The notes below the pieces were generated by a model, which saw nothing but the letters and a program-made list of their open reading frames with translations, was not told the origin of the DNA and did no database searches. The translations under genes and the position numbers were made by a program. Positions 26,465-34,674 of a DNA stretch of 40,287 nucleotides are shown piece after piece. Source of the DNA: JAGMES01 sp023128035 (GTDB lineage: Bacteria > Bacillota > Halanaerobiia > DY22613); contig DAOVRZ010000045.1 in the NCBI GenBank assembly GCA_030627905.1, positions 1 to 40,287 of the forward strand, read 5' to 3'. Position 1 is the first letter of the stretch. Each line of letters begins with the position of its first letter.

Positions 26465-27484
26465 TTATAATTGATCTAATTCAGGCCTAATATACCTAAG
26501 CCAAAAAAGCTTAATCAATAAAATAATCGGTAAAACCATTAAAAATCCAGCAAGTCCAAGCAAACTTCCAGCAGCTAAAACCGAAATAATAATAATCACT
26601 GGGCTTAAATGTATCTGTCTGCTAATCAGTGAAGGAAAAACAACATTTGACGTTACTTGATTTATAAAAAATAAAACGATTGCTACTATTAATGCTGTTA
26701 ATGGTGACTTAATCAATGCTAGCAATATTCCTGGAACGGTAGCAATAATTGGCCCGAGAACAGGAATAAAATTTAATATACCACACAAGATTGCAACCAC
26801 CAACGCGAAATCTACTCCTAAAAGTGTTAGAGTAAGCCAAGCAGAAACTGCAACCAATGCGGCAATAATCAGTTGACCTCGAAAATAACATGCTAATAAT
26901 TTATTATATTCTGTAAAAAAATCATGAATTTCTGAGTAATATGATTTTGGGAAAAGTGTATCAACTAATCCAGGAAAAAGTTTAAAATCTCGTAAAAAAT
27001 AATAAAAGAGTAAAGGAATAAAAATTAGACTTGAACCAAAGCCTTGAACTTTTTGAGAAATTAGATTTAAAATAGTAGTTGATATTTTTGCAATATTTTC
27101 TCCGAATTGCACCAAATAACTCTCTAAATCTAATATCTCTAATATTTTAGAATCACTTGTATTAATCATATTAACAATAGAATCATATATTGTAGGAATC
27201 TCTTTCACAAACTGAATGGCTTGTGAGACTAATTGTGGAATTAATTGAGAAAAAAGAAAAATACAAATTGCTAAAGCAATGATAAAAATAATAAAGATAA
27301 CAAGATTTCGATTGACTTTACGATCTGTAAAAAAGGTGACAGTTGGTAAACAAAGGTAAGCTAGAAAACCTGCAATTAAAACATAAGTCGTAACATTTGG
27401 TAAATACTTAATAAAAATAAAAAGCAACAAGATAATACCAAAAATAACGAAGGTTGTTGGATATTTTCGTAAAATTTGATACAC
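26465..27484 (-). CDS. AI-2E family transporter (TqsA/PerM-like)
   Basis: A 339-aa membrane protein with about 8 hydrophobic segments: two near the N-terminus, a loop domain (residues ~80-140) and the C-terminal bundle. The segments NFIPVLGPIIATVPGILLAL and SPVIIIISVLAAGSLLGLAG are typical of the family. Members have been linked to autoinducer-2 export or Na+(Li+)/H+ antiport, so the function is uncertain. It starts with GTG after a GGGGGA site. It may be cotranscribed with the upstream U32 peptidase gene (70-nt gap). Confidence 0.9.
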   Translation of the reverse strand: MYQILRKYPTTFVIFGIILLLFIFIKYLPNVTTYVLIAGFLAYLCLPTVTFFTDRKVNRNLVIFIIFIIALAICIFLFSQLIPQLVSQAIQFVKEIPTIYDSIVNMINTSDSKILEILDLESYLVQFGENIAKISTTILNLISQKVQGFGSSLIFIPLLFYYFLRDFKLFPGLVDTLFPKSYYSEIHDFFTEYNKLLACYFRGQLIIAALVAVSAWLTLTLLGVDFALVVAILCGILNFIPVLGPIIATVPGILLALIKSPLTALIVAIVLFFINQVTSNVVFPSLISRQIHLSPVIIIISVLAAGSLLGLAGFLMVLPIILLIKLFWLRYIRPELDQL

Positions 27485-27554
27485 GTCTTAAATCCCCCTT
27501 TATACTCATACAAACAATAATAGTTCTTAGAACAATTTTTTGATGAATACTTCT

Positions 27555-30053
27555 CTATTCTACACCACGATAAAAATGTCCTTTAGTAAAACCCTTTTTT
27601 TGCATTCTCTTTACTAATTCCTTTATCTCTATTGGAAAAGGCTGTATTGGTTCTTTCAACCTTGATAAATAAGCTCTTACCATTTCAAGTCCTTCATTTT
27701 GGTTTTCTATAGTTAAATCCATTCTTAGAACAGAAAAATTCATCTTCATAATTTCTTCTAATTGCTCCAATAAAAATAGAGGTCGTGAATTTAAAATCAC
27801 ACTCTGACATCTTCTGCAGTCAGTTAATATCGGAAAATCCATCCTCTTACGATCTCGAAGAACGTAAGAGGCCTTTGAACGGCCTGAAAAGCTACATGGG
27901 CGATTTTCAGTCATTCCACCCTCAACAGCACCTATTGGACAATAAGAACTGATCATGGCAGGCAAATAACCATAGACAATCACATCTTTCCCAATCTCCC
28001 CCCATTGAACCAAATTTCCTATCTCTTTTAAATTCAATTCAGGTGAAATGGTAACACTATTTGCTCCAGTTTGTTGCCAATAATCTAGAGTGTAATGATT
28101 AAAAACATTTAATGAATAATCAACAATATATGGTTTTGAAAAGTCTTTTAAAACTTCTGCTTCACCTAAATTTCCAACAATAAATCCATCTAACAATGAC
28201 TCTTCTAAAGAGTTTACCTTCTCTTTGACTCTTATCATTTCATCATTATGTGCAATTCGTGGCAGGACGGCAAATATTTTTACATCTTCTTCTTTTGAAA
28301 GTTTTTTTAAATCTTCTATTCTTCTCTTATTTAAACGTTCAAGATCAAGATAAAGTCTGTGAACCCCTAAATTAATGAACTGACTAGGTTCAAAATGTGG
28401 CCCTTTTAGATAGACTGCCAGTTCTTTCTTAATGCTCGAATTATCTTTTACTTTATCAGGTAAGGGCATAACTTGATCATTGGTATAATTACCAGAACGT
28501 GAATTTCTAAATTTGGAAATTCGAGCTTCAATCATTCTGTCTACTGCTTTTCTCCGCAAGGCATTTAATTTGGAGATGGGCACAAAAATATTTTCATTCA
28601 TTTCAACACTCAAATCCACAAGACAGAAAGGTTGATTCCCTAATTTACTAATCTGTTCCTCCACCTTTTCTTTAGATAAAGGTTGTTTTTTAGCTCTTTC
28701 AACTTTTTCATCACTCTCTACTTGAATACAAATCCCTGATTGATCTCTTAGCTCAAAAGAAATTACCTCTTCAGGCTGAAGTCGAATTTTTCCAAAGAGA
28801 TCAATTTTACGCTGATAAATGTTAGAAAAAGTCTGTGATAGTTCATCAAGCATACTCTTCTTAGATGTCCTATAAACAGGATCACCTGGCATGACCTTCC
28901 CTCTTATTGGAACACTAATTAATCCTTTAGAAAATTGAATAGAATGAATCTGAGTACCAGGATTTTCTCCCTGATCAGTCCAAATTTCAATCCCATCACC
29001 AGATTCTAAATCCCCAGTCAATTTTATTTTACAAATATTACGCCGTGAATCATAAGATACTACTTCGCCAATCCTAATCCCCCAATTCTTAGGCCGTAAG
29101 TAACTCATCATCGAACTACCTTTCTTGCCCATATAGTAACCATCAGAAAATCCACCCCGATTAAAAATCTGATGAAGCATTTCTATATCTTCTGGGGAAA
29201 CCTGATAACTCTCAGAATTTTTTAATGCTAAATCAATATATTTTCGATAAATTTTTGTCACAGCCGCAGCATATTCTGAGCGTTTCATCCGTCCTTCAAT
29301 TTTTAAAGACCTAATTCCTGCCCTGATTAAACTAGGTAATATGTCTAAAGTAGAAATATCTTTTGGGCTTAAAAGATAATGGCCTCTTATATCAGAATGA
29401 ACCTGCTTATTGTTTTTATCATCCGCACTTGTGCACATGAGTGTATAGGGTAAACGGCATGGCTGTGCACAACGACCACGATTTCCACTCCGTCCTCCTA
29501 TTAAGCTACTCATTAAACATTGACCAGAATAACTAACACAGAGGGCACCATGAATGAAAGTCTCTACTTCCAAAGAAGTACCTTCAACAATCTCTTTAAT
29601 CTCTTCAATTGACAATTCTCTAGCTAACACCACTCTTGAAAATCCCAATTCTTCCAGATACTTTGCACCGTCTAGATTATGTATAGTCATCTGTGTACTC
29701 GCATGAAGTTCTAAGTCAGGAAAAGTCTGGCGAATAAGCTGAGCCAATCCCAAATCTTGAAGAATTACTCCATCTACACCATCATCATACAAATCTCCAA
29801 TAAAATCTCGCACTGGTGAAAGTTCTTTATCTTTATAAAGTGTATTAATAGTTACATAAATCTTTACCCCATACAGATGCGCGTAATCTAAAGCTTTTTG
29901 TAGTTCTTCTCTATTAAAATTTTGAGCATATGCTCTTGCTCCAAAAGATTTTCCTCCCAAATAAACAGCATCACAACCATTTTGAACTGCTGCATATAAG
30001 CTCTCCATATTACCGACAGGTGCTAAAAGTTCTGGTTTTACTCTGTAATTCAT
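27555..30053 (-). CDS. U32-family peptidase/hydroxylase-like protein with DUF3656
   Basis: An 832-aa protein. The N-terminal U32 domain opens with PELLAPVGNMESLYAAVQNG and carries the family signature ETFIHGALCVSYSGQC with a Cys cluster (residues ~160-200, including GRCAQPCRLPY). A collagenase-like and DUF3656 region fills the middle, and a second U32-like half with further cysteines ends the protein. Relatives include RlhA, which hydroxylates 23S rRNA C2501, and UbiU/V; protease activity is doubtful for the family. It probably holds an Fe-S cluster. The ribosome binding site is weak (GGGG about 11 nt upstream of the ATG). Confidence 0.92.
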   Translation of the reverse strand: MNYRVKPELLAPVGNMESLYAAVQNGCDAVYLGGKSFGARAYAQNFNREELQKALDYAHLYGVKIYVTINTLYKDKELSPVRDFIGDLYDDGVDGVILQDLGLAQLIRQTFPDLELHASTQMTIHNLDGAKYLEELGFSRVVLARELSIEEIKEIVEGTSLEVETFIHGALCVSYSGQCLMSSLIGGRSGNRGRCAQPCRLPYTLMCTSADDKNNKQVHSDIRGHYLLSPKDISTLDILPSLIRAGIRSLKIEGRMKRSEYAAAVTKIYRKYIDLALKNSESYQVSPEDIEMLHQIFNRGGFSDGYYMGKKGSSMMSYLRPKNWGIRIGEVVSYDSRRNICKIKLTGDLESGDGIEIWTDQGENPGTQIHSIQFSKGLISVPIRGKVMPGDPVYRTSKKSMLDELSQTFSNIYQRKIDLFGKIRLQPEEVISFELRDQSGICIQVESDEKVERAKKQPLSKEKVEEQISKLGNQPFCLVDLSVEMNENIFVPISKLNALRRKAVDRMIEARISKFRNSRSGNYTNDQVMPLPDKVKDNSSIKKELAVYLKGPHFEPSQFINLGVHRLYLDLERLNKRRIEDLKKLSKEEDVKIFAVLPRIAHNDEMIRVKEKVNSLEESLLDGFIVGNLGEAEVLKDFSKPYIVDYSLNVFNHYTLDYWQQTGANSVTISPELNLKEIGNLVQWGEIGKDVIVYGYLPAMISSYCPIGAVEGGMTENRPCSFSGRSKASYVLRDRKRMDFPILTDCRRCQSVILNSRPLFLLEQLEEIMKMNFSVLRMDLTIENQNEGLEMVRAYLSRLKEPIQPFPIEIKELVKRMQKKGFTKGHFYRGVE

Positions 30054-30140
30054 TCCATTACAACCCCATTCTATTCAAATTACCCTCTTATGCTAGTATT
30101 TCGATTTATGAGTGTATAATCCTTTTCAAAAGAAAATTTA

Positions 30141-30308
30141 TTTAACGGCATTTCAGAAGGAGGTTTTCAAAGCGGTTTTCAGAGAGAAGTCCCACTCCTC
30201 TATTGATGGAGGTAGAAGTCTTACAATAATTTCAAAATTCAGTGGTGGTTCCAAATCTCCTTCTGAAGCCGTTAAACTTAAGAAATAATAACTTGTTATT
30301 ATTTCGAC
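30141..30308 (-). repeat. Dispersed repeat, copy D (longest)
   Basis: Terminal repeats TTTAACGGCATTTCAGAAGG (from 30141) and the complement of CCTTCTGAAGCCGTTAAA (to 30276) enclose a 136-bp unit. It is followed by the palindrome GAAATAATAAC-TT-GTTATTATTTC, as in copy A but in reverse orientation. The CCTCTATTGATGGAGG core hairpin corresponds to those in A and B. It lies upstream of the U32 gene. Confidence 0.8.
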
Positions 30309-30344
30309 TTAATAAATTTGATTTTAAATAGCTCTATATAAGAT

Positions 30345-30374
30345 AAAAGTAGTGCTCATTTGAGCACTACTTTT
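30345..30374. terminator. Bidirectional terminator after the 54-aa gene
   Basis: AAAAGTAGTGCTCA pairs perfectly with TGAGCACTACTTTT. It sits immediately downstream of the 30378-30542 gene. Confidence 0.85.
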
Positions 30375-30377
30375 AAA

Positions 30378-30542
30378 TTACGCTTCATCTGCAATTTTTA
30401 CATTTTCCTTACGAATACTTAAAACTTTAAAGTTTTTATTGTTGACAATACGATAAGTTGTTTTGTTAATCTTAATTACAACTCCTTCTTCCCAATGGCC
30501 AAGAACATTCTTATAAAGTATTCTATTGTCTACTTGTATCAA
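30378..30542 (-). CDS. Small basic protein, 54 aa, unknown
   Basis: A complete small gene: TTG start with AAAGGAGGG 9 nt upstream, 54 codons, stop, then a terminator. A near-consensus promoter lies at 30626-30654. The protein is predicted to be mostly beta strand, with alternating hydrophobic residues in EEGVVIKINKTTYRIVNNKN, and could be a small SH3/KOW-like barrel binding nucleic acid. I do not recognise the family. The leader contains a 20-bp perfect palindrome. Confidence 0.75.
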   Translation of the reverse strand: MIQVDNRILYKNVLGHWEEGVVIKINKTTYRIVNNKNFKVLSIRKENVKIADEA

Positions 30543-30574
30543 CTTATAGCACCCTCCTTTCAGTAAAACTGAAC

Positions 30575-30594
30575 AAATACTTTTAAAAGTATTT
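30575..30594 (-). promoter_or_regulatory. Perfect 20-bp palindrome in the leader of the 54-aa gene
   Basis: AAATACTTTTAAAAGTATTT, 20 bp without mismatch, lies between the promoter and the ribosome binding site. It may be an operator for a dimeric regulator, or chance in AT-rich DNA. Confidence 0.45.
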
Positions 30595-30625
30595 TATTTT
30601 CGTTATAAACCTGCCTTTACAAAAC

Positions 30626-30654
30626 ATTATAACACATATCCATCTAAATGTAAA
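30626..30654 (-). promoter_or_regulatory. Promoter of the 54-aa gene
   Basis: Minus-strand TTTACA (30654-30649), 17-bp spacer, TATAAT (30631-30626): one mismatch to consensus. Downstream of the HD-GYP gene (30655-30779) I see only AT-rich sequence without a clear terminator. Confidence 0.7.
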
Positions 30655-30779
30655 ATTATAAATAAACTTTTTTCGTTAGCCAAAATAAATAGAATATATA
30701 CATAAATATTATTCTATTTTATAATTACTATTTATAATTAAAAAACAAAGCCAAAAAATTATAGCTCTATCTTATTGAG

Positions 30780-31946
30780 TTACACACATTTCAAAAATAA
30801 CTCTGCCAATTCTGGGTCAAACTGTTTTCGACGACAAAGCCAGATTTCTTCCTTGGCATCTTCCCTAGTCATAGGTGGTTTATATACCCTATAAGTAGTC
30901 ATAGCATCAAAAGAATCAGCTATTGTTATAATTCTAGCAAAAAGCGGAATATCTTTATAGGTAACTCTATCTGGATATCCCCTACCGTTAAAATATTCAT
31001 GATGGTGACGTACAGCTTCAATAATCCTTGGGGAAAATCGAGCTTTTTTCAAAAGCTTGGCTCCTGTTACAGGATGCTGCTTTATCAAAGTAAATTCACT
31101 GTCAGATAATCGACTTGGTTTATTTAAAACATTATCAGGAATACCTATTTTCCCAATATCATGAAGCAAAGCTGCATAACGTAACTCTTTAATCTGTTCA
31201 TCCTGAAAATTCATCATCTCAGCAAGAAGATTGGAATAATTCATAACATTAAATGAATGATTAGCAGTATAATTATCTTTTAAGTCCAAAACCAACGCTA
31301 AAGTATCCAACAAACCATTGTTTAATTCCTGAAGTTCTTTTATAGTATCTTTCACAAGAAATTGTTTTTCGATAGAATTTACTGTAGATACAATCATACC
31401 TAAATTATGAATATGAGTTTCATCAGCAGGGCCAGAAATACTAAGACACCCAATAAGCTCGCCATCTGAAGAATGAATCGGTGCAGCAGACCCAGTCCAT
31501 GTGTGATTACTCTTTAAATAATGCTCTTCTCCTTGTACTTGAATAGGTCCATTAATGTATAAGGATGTGCCAATAGCATTTGTTCCAATATAACGTTCAG
31601 AAAAATTACTTCCTGGAATCATATTCCAATTGGTCAGTTGACCGATAAAAGCTGGATTGGCCAGAGTTTTTAAGATATACCCTTCTCTATCAGCAAGAAT
31701 GATAACAAATCTGGAACCTTTAATGAATTTGTAAAGATCTTCCATCAATGGTGTCGCCACCTGCAATAATTTAGAATTATCACGTAATAACAGGTGTAAA
31801 TCCCCAGGTGATAATTTTGGCCCTGACATAGCATAGGGATCTATACGTGAGATTTTACAGCGAAGCCAGGATTCAAAAACGGGTTCCCTAATAATCGACG
31901 TATTTAATTTTTCAGAATTAATAAATTTTTTCCATATATGGAGCAT
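30780..31946 (-). CDS. GAF-HD-GYP protein, probable cyclic-di-GMP phosphodiesterase with AcoR-like sensor
   Basis: A 388-aa signalling protein. Residues ~1-200 resemble the N-terminal sensor of AcoR-type sigma-54 activators (VIILADREGYILKT, ERYIGTNAIGTSLYI, GSAAPIHSSDGELIGCLSISG), i.e. a GAF domain. Residues ~210-388 are an HD-GYP domain: His262-Asp263 in LLHDIGKIGIPD, HHE at 315-317 and GRGYP at 321-325. The usual DGxGYP Asp is Asn320 (FNGRGYP). There is no DNA-binding or AAA+ domain, so the sensor has been joined to c-di-GMP hydrolysis. It is cytoplasmic, with AGGAG upstream of the ATG. Confidence 0.88.
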   Translation of the reverse strand: MLHIWKKFINSEKLNTSIIREPVFESWLRCKISRIDPYAMSGPKLSPGDLHLLLRDNSKLLQVATPLMEDLYKFIKGSRFVIILADREGYILKTLANPAFIGQLTNWNMIPGSNFSERYIGTNAIGTSLYINGPIQVQGEEHYLKSNHTWTGSAAPIHSSDGELIGCLSISGPADETHIHNLGMIVSTVNSIEKQFLVKDTIKELQELNNGLLDTLALVLDLKDNYTANHSFNVMNYSNLLAEMMNFQDEQIKELRYAALLHDIGKIGIPDNVLNKPSRLSDSEFTLIKQHPVTGAKLLKKARFSPRIIEAVRHHHEYFNGRGYPDRVTYKDIPLFARIITIADSFDAMTTYRVYKPPMTREDAKEEIWLCRRKQFDPELAELFLKCV

Positions 31947-32175
31947 ATTTCTTCACTCCTACTCATTATTTCTCCTTCATCTTCTTATTTTAACATATTT
32001 TGATCAGTTTTTCCAATAAGATTTTTTAAAAATTAGTAATAGTTTTTCTATCTAATTTCTATCAATTAAGCATTGTACATAAAATTTTATAGATTTCATT
32101 AATTGAATAGATATAAAAAATTATAAAATACTAAATAATAAATAGTAAATAGTTTACTTTAAGGGGGTTTGTCAA

Positions 32176-32265
32176 ATGCATAAGGTTTTAACAAATCGTA
32201 AACTCAGCTATATTGAGGATACTTTGCAAGAAGAACTATTATTAATTAAACAATTTAACCTATAA
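32176..32265 (+). CDS. Tiny ORF (29 aa), possibly a truncated coat-type protein
   Basis: A 29-aa frame with AAGGGGG 8 nt before the ATG and a strong terminator right after the stop. The peptide (NRKLSYIEDTLQEELLLIKQ) looks like the first helix of short clostridial proteins related to spore coat CotF, which run to ~60 aa, so it may be a truncated relative. This is by-eye resemblance only. In 31947-32175 nothing else is seen beyond AT-rich DNA. Confidence 0.5.
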   Translation: MHKVLTNRKLSYIEDTLQEELLLIKQFNL

Positions 32266-32269
32266 AATT

Positions 32270-32297
32270 AAAGACCACTCAATTATGAGTGGTCTTT
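32270..32297. terminator. Bidirectional terminator
   Basis: AAAGACCACTCA pairs perfectly with TGAGTGGTCTTT around an ATTA loop. It serves the 29-aa ORF and the convergent BtuF-like gene. Confidence 0.85.
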
Positions 32298-32305
32298 AAC
32301 ATTAA

Positions 32306-33190
32306 TTAAAATAATTCTGGATGAATAACACGAACAATTTCTTCTAAACCATCGACCAATCTTGGACCAGGCCGATTTACATTGTTAGCATTAATTACAT
32401 AAACTCTTTCTGTTTGAACAGCTTTAATCTGGTCATAAGCTGGACGCTCATAAATATTTCCTGGTCCTGACCATTGATCTTCTGTAGCGATATAAACATC
32501 TGGGTTTTTGAGCAATAAAGACTCTAAGTTATACACAGGCCATGGGCCAATTGCATCAATTGCAACATTCACTCCTCCTGCAAGAGTAATCAAATCATTG
32601 ATAAATGTATCTTTACCAGCAGTATATAATGGGTCATGCCATACTTCCCAGAAAACCTTTGGCCGTTCGGCACCTTTAACCAACTCAGTGACTGCTTGAA
32701 CTCGATTTTTCATCTCTTCACGTAATTCAATAGCCTGAGCTTCTGCACCTGTAACCTTACCAATTTCCCAAATTGTAACTAGTATTTCATCAATTGTCTG
32801 AGGATCATAACCAAGAACTGGAATACCAAAACTTCTAATCTGTTCGATCAATTCTTGAGGATTACCAAAAGACGCCAGAACAAGATCTGGATTTACAGCC
32901 ATAATCGTTTCCACGCTAGGCTCACTATAACCACCTACACTAGGAATATTAGCTACTTCTACAGGATAATCACAAAAATCAGTCCGACCTACAACCCTAT
33001 CACCTAAACCTAATGCAAAAAGTATTTCCGTATGACTAGGAGCTAGGGAGACGATCCTCAACGGCTTTCTAGTAATCATAGATACTTTATCTGTGTCATC
33101 TTTAACTTTCATCGGATAACTTGCTTCAACAGCCATAGCAAACAACAAAACAAACAAGCAAATAAAAATCGTAATATTTCTTTTTCTCAT
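32306..33190 (-). CDS. btuF: Cobalamin ABC transporter substrate-binding protein (BtuF-like)
   Basis: A 294-aa exported protein of the helical-backbone metal-receptor (TroA/FepB) class. It has a signal peptide (residues ~1-23, ending VEA before SYPMK) without a lipobox. The RIVSLAPSHTEILFALGLGDRVVGRTDFCDYP opening and SEPSVETIMAVNPDLVLA are typical of BtuF. The cobalamin riboswitch upstream supports vitamin B12 or cobinamide as ligand. No BtuC or BtuD gene is adjacent, so it is an orphan binding protein. GAGGTG lies upstream of the ATG. Confidence 0.9.
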   Translation of the reverse strand: MRKRNITIFICLFVLLFAMAVEASYPMKVKDDTDKVSMITRKPLRIVSLAPSHTEILFALGLGDRVVGRTDFCDYPVEVANIPSVGGYSEPSVETIMAVNPDLVLASFGNPQELIEQIRSFGIPVLGYDPQTIDEILVTIWEIGKVTGAEAQAIELREEMKNRVQAVTELVKGAERPKVFWEVWHDPLYTAGKDTFINDLITLAGGVNVAIDAIGPWPVYNLESLLLKNPDVYIATEDQWSGPGNIYERPAYDQIKAVQTERVYVINANNVNRPGPRLVDGLEEIVRVIHPELF

Positions 33191-33234
33191 AGCTTACACC
33201 TCACATATAAATTTGTCCAAAGTAAGTCCAAACA

Positions 33235-33269
33235 TAAAAATCTCGCCCCTTATAATGAAGGAACGAGAT
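33235..33269 (-). terminator. Expression-platform terminator of the cobalamin riboswitch
   Basis: Minus-strand ATCTCGTTCC pairs with GGGGCGAGAT (two G-U pairs) followed by TTTTT. It lies between the aptamer and the btuF start, so B12 binding most likely promotes termination. Confidence 0.8.
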
Positions 33270-33319
33270 CACTTTTTGGTCATCTCACCACCATCCCCTT
33301 TCACTCGAAGGTCTGTAGA

Positions 33320-33490
33320 TTTCTGAATTGGCAGGTCTCCTGGCTATCAGATCATAGCTTCCTTTTACCTTCCCCAAATTCGAGTGATATTTTAAAGGTT
33401 GCTCCCTGATTACAGTGGCGGGACCGCGTTGTAACGGGTAGTTAGTGTAACTCTACCCATTCATTCTTCCCTTTTAAGATCTTAGCAAAA
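33320..33490 (-). ncRNA. Cobalamin riboswitch
   Basis: On the minus strand the conserved core CGCCACTGTAATCAGGGAGC (complement of ~33400-33420) and the B12 box AGCCAGGAGACCTGCC (complement of ~33328-33344) are both present, in the correct order, preceded by AAAAGGGAAGAATG. It controls the BtuF-like gene. CACTCGAA (within the aptamer) is complementary to TTCGAGTG just 3' of the B12 box, a possible long-range contact. Confidence 0.93.
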
Positions 33491-33614
33491 CTGGAGTCAC
33501 CCCCAGAATAACCTTGATCACCAAATTCAGCTTTCGTTTTTTATCTGTCCTTAATTTATATTCTGTAATATGGATAGAATTCCTGCTATCCACTAAAATT
33601 ATTTCCACGATTTA

Positions 33615-34097
33615 TCAACAGTCAGATGTAAGATTGCATTTAAAAGCTACCTCATATGTATTAAAACCATTTCTTTGCCAAAAGTCCACTCCTCCTTGAT
33701 TATCAGTAAAGGTTTTTACATCCAACCTTAGGATACCTTTCTCCCGTAACCAGTTTCTAGAGTGTTCTAACAATTTTCTTCCTAATCCCTTTCCTCGATA
33801 ATCAGATTTTAAGTAAAGATCACTGATATGGCCATAAGGTTCTTGTAAAAACACTTCACTTGGATAGCGAATTGAAGTTATATGATAACCGACTAAATTT
33901 TCTTTATCTACAACTACTAATACTAGACATTTATGATTTTTTAAAAAAATTTTGAGCATTTCGCGATAAATTACTCTGGCATTCTCTTTACGATGAAAAA
34001 AATCAAGCTCCTTTTTCTGTAGATAATAAGTAAATTCGTCCCATAGTTCTAAAAGCCCGTCAATATCATTCAGAGTAGCTTGACGAATATAACCCAT
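33615..34097 (-). CDS. GNAT-family N-acetyltransferase
   Basis: A 160-aa single-domain acetyltransferase. The acetyl-CoA loop is visible as DYRGKGLGRKLLEHS (RGKGLG matching Q/RxxGxG/A) near residue 100, preceded by the beta strand ISDLYLKSDY and followed by DVKTFTDNQGGVDFWQRNGF. The substrate cannot be told from sequence. GGGAGAA lies just before the ATG. It lies upstream of the riboswitch and is separate from btuF. Confidence 0.9.
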   Translation of the reverse strand: MGYIRQATLNDIDGLLELWDEFTYYLQKKELDFFHRKENARVIYREMLKIFLKNHKCLVLVVVDKENLVGYHITSIRYPSEVFLQEPYGHISDLYLKSDYRGKGLGRKLLEHSRNWLREKGILRLDVKTFTDNQGGVDFWQRNGFNTYEVAFKCNLTSDC

Positions 34098-34189
34098 TCA
34101 ATTTCTCCCCTTTCTTAATACCTCCATTAACAATCTATTAAACTAACTTATAAAAGGTTTCAAGTATACAAAAAAAATTATTAAAGCCG

Positions 34190-34330
34190 ATGTAATGATT
34201 AGCCCACAAAAAGTAGTCGCACAAGAGCTCACATACCATATAGAATACTGAATTAGACGGTTTCAGTACTATATATGGTATTGTGAGTTCTTGAACGACT
34301 AAAATACTTTTTGTGGGCTAATCATGTAAT
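34190..34330. mobile_element. MITE-like palindromic element with 7-bp target duplication
   Basis: A 127-bp near-complete palindrome (34197-34323) starts GATTAGCCCACAAAAAGTA and ends with its exact complement. The remaining arms pair through ACTGAA/TTCAGT around a loop near 34255. It is flanked on both sides by ATGTAAT (34190-34196 and 34324-34330), a 7-bp target duplication. It has no coding capacity, so a full-length transposase elsewhere would be needed to move it. The rest of the gap (34098-34446) shows nothing else. Confidence 0.85.
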
Positions 34331-34446
34331 AACTTTCTTATCACACCTGCTTTAACAGTTTAATATCTATTTTAGGTGTTGGGCCAGGGTCTGGCCCTGT
34401 ACTCGAACGATAGAAGGCTACAGCAAATAAAATTAATGCAACCAAA

Positions 34447-34650
34447 CTATAAGCTATAAGTTGGTTGCACGTCATCATGGATTTCACCAGATTCATTTGG
34501 CACTATTTCCTTAGAAGTATAAGCCATTAAAAAAACTTCATTACCACTATTAACACGCATTTTTTGATTGATTGATTCTTCTACTTCCTTAATCTTCTTT
34601 AATTCAATTTCATTCAAATTTGCAAATTCATATTCTGATGATTTTCTCAT
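34447..34650 (-). CDS. Small protein, 67 aa, unknown
   Basis: A 67-aa acidic protein with AAGGAGG 7 nt before the ATG. The N-terminal half is charged and helical (NEIELKKIKEVEESINQK), followed by a strand (NEVFLMAYTSK) and a polar tail. Its KEIVPNES segment echoes EEIVPNGK near the end of the 34675-34872 protein. The two genes are 24 nt apart and surely cotranscribed. No Cys. No family is recognised. Confidence 0.65.
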   Translation of the reverse strand: MRKSSEYEFANLNEIELKKIKEVEESINQKMRVNSGNEVFLMAYTSKEIVPNESGEIHDDVQPTYSL

Positions 34651-34674
34651 AAAAAATCCTCCTTGTATCCTCTT

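Noticed and set aside
30141..30308. T-box or other leader RNA upstream of the U32 peptidase gene
   Set aside because: The palindromes are fully explained by repeat copy D; no T-box sequence or aptamer motif was found.
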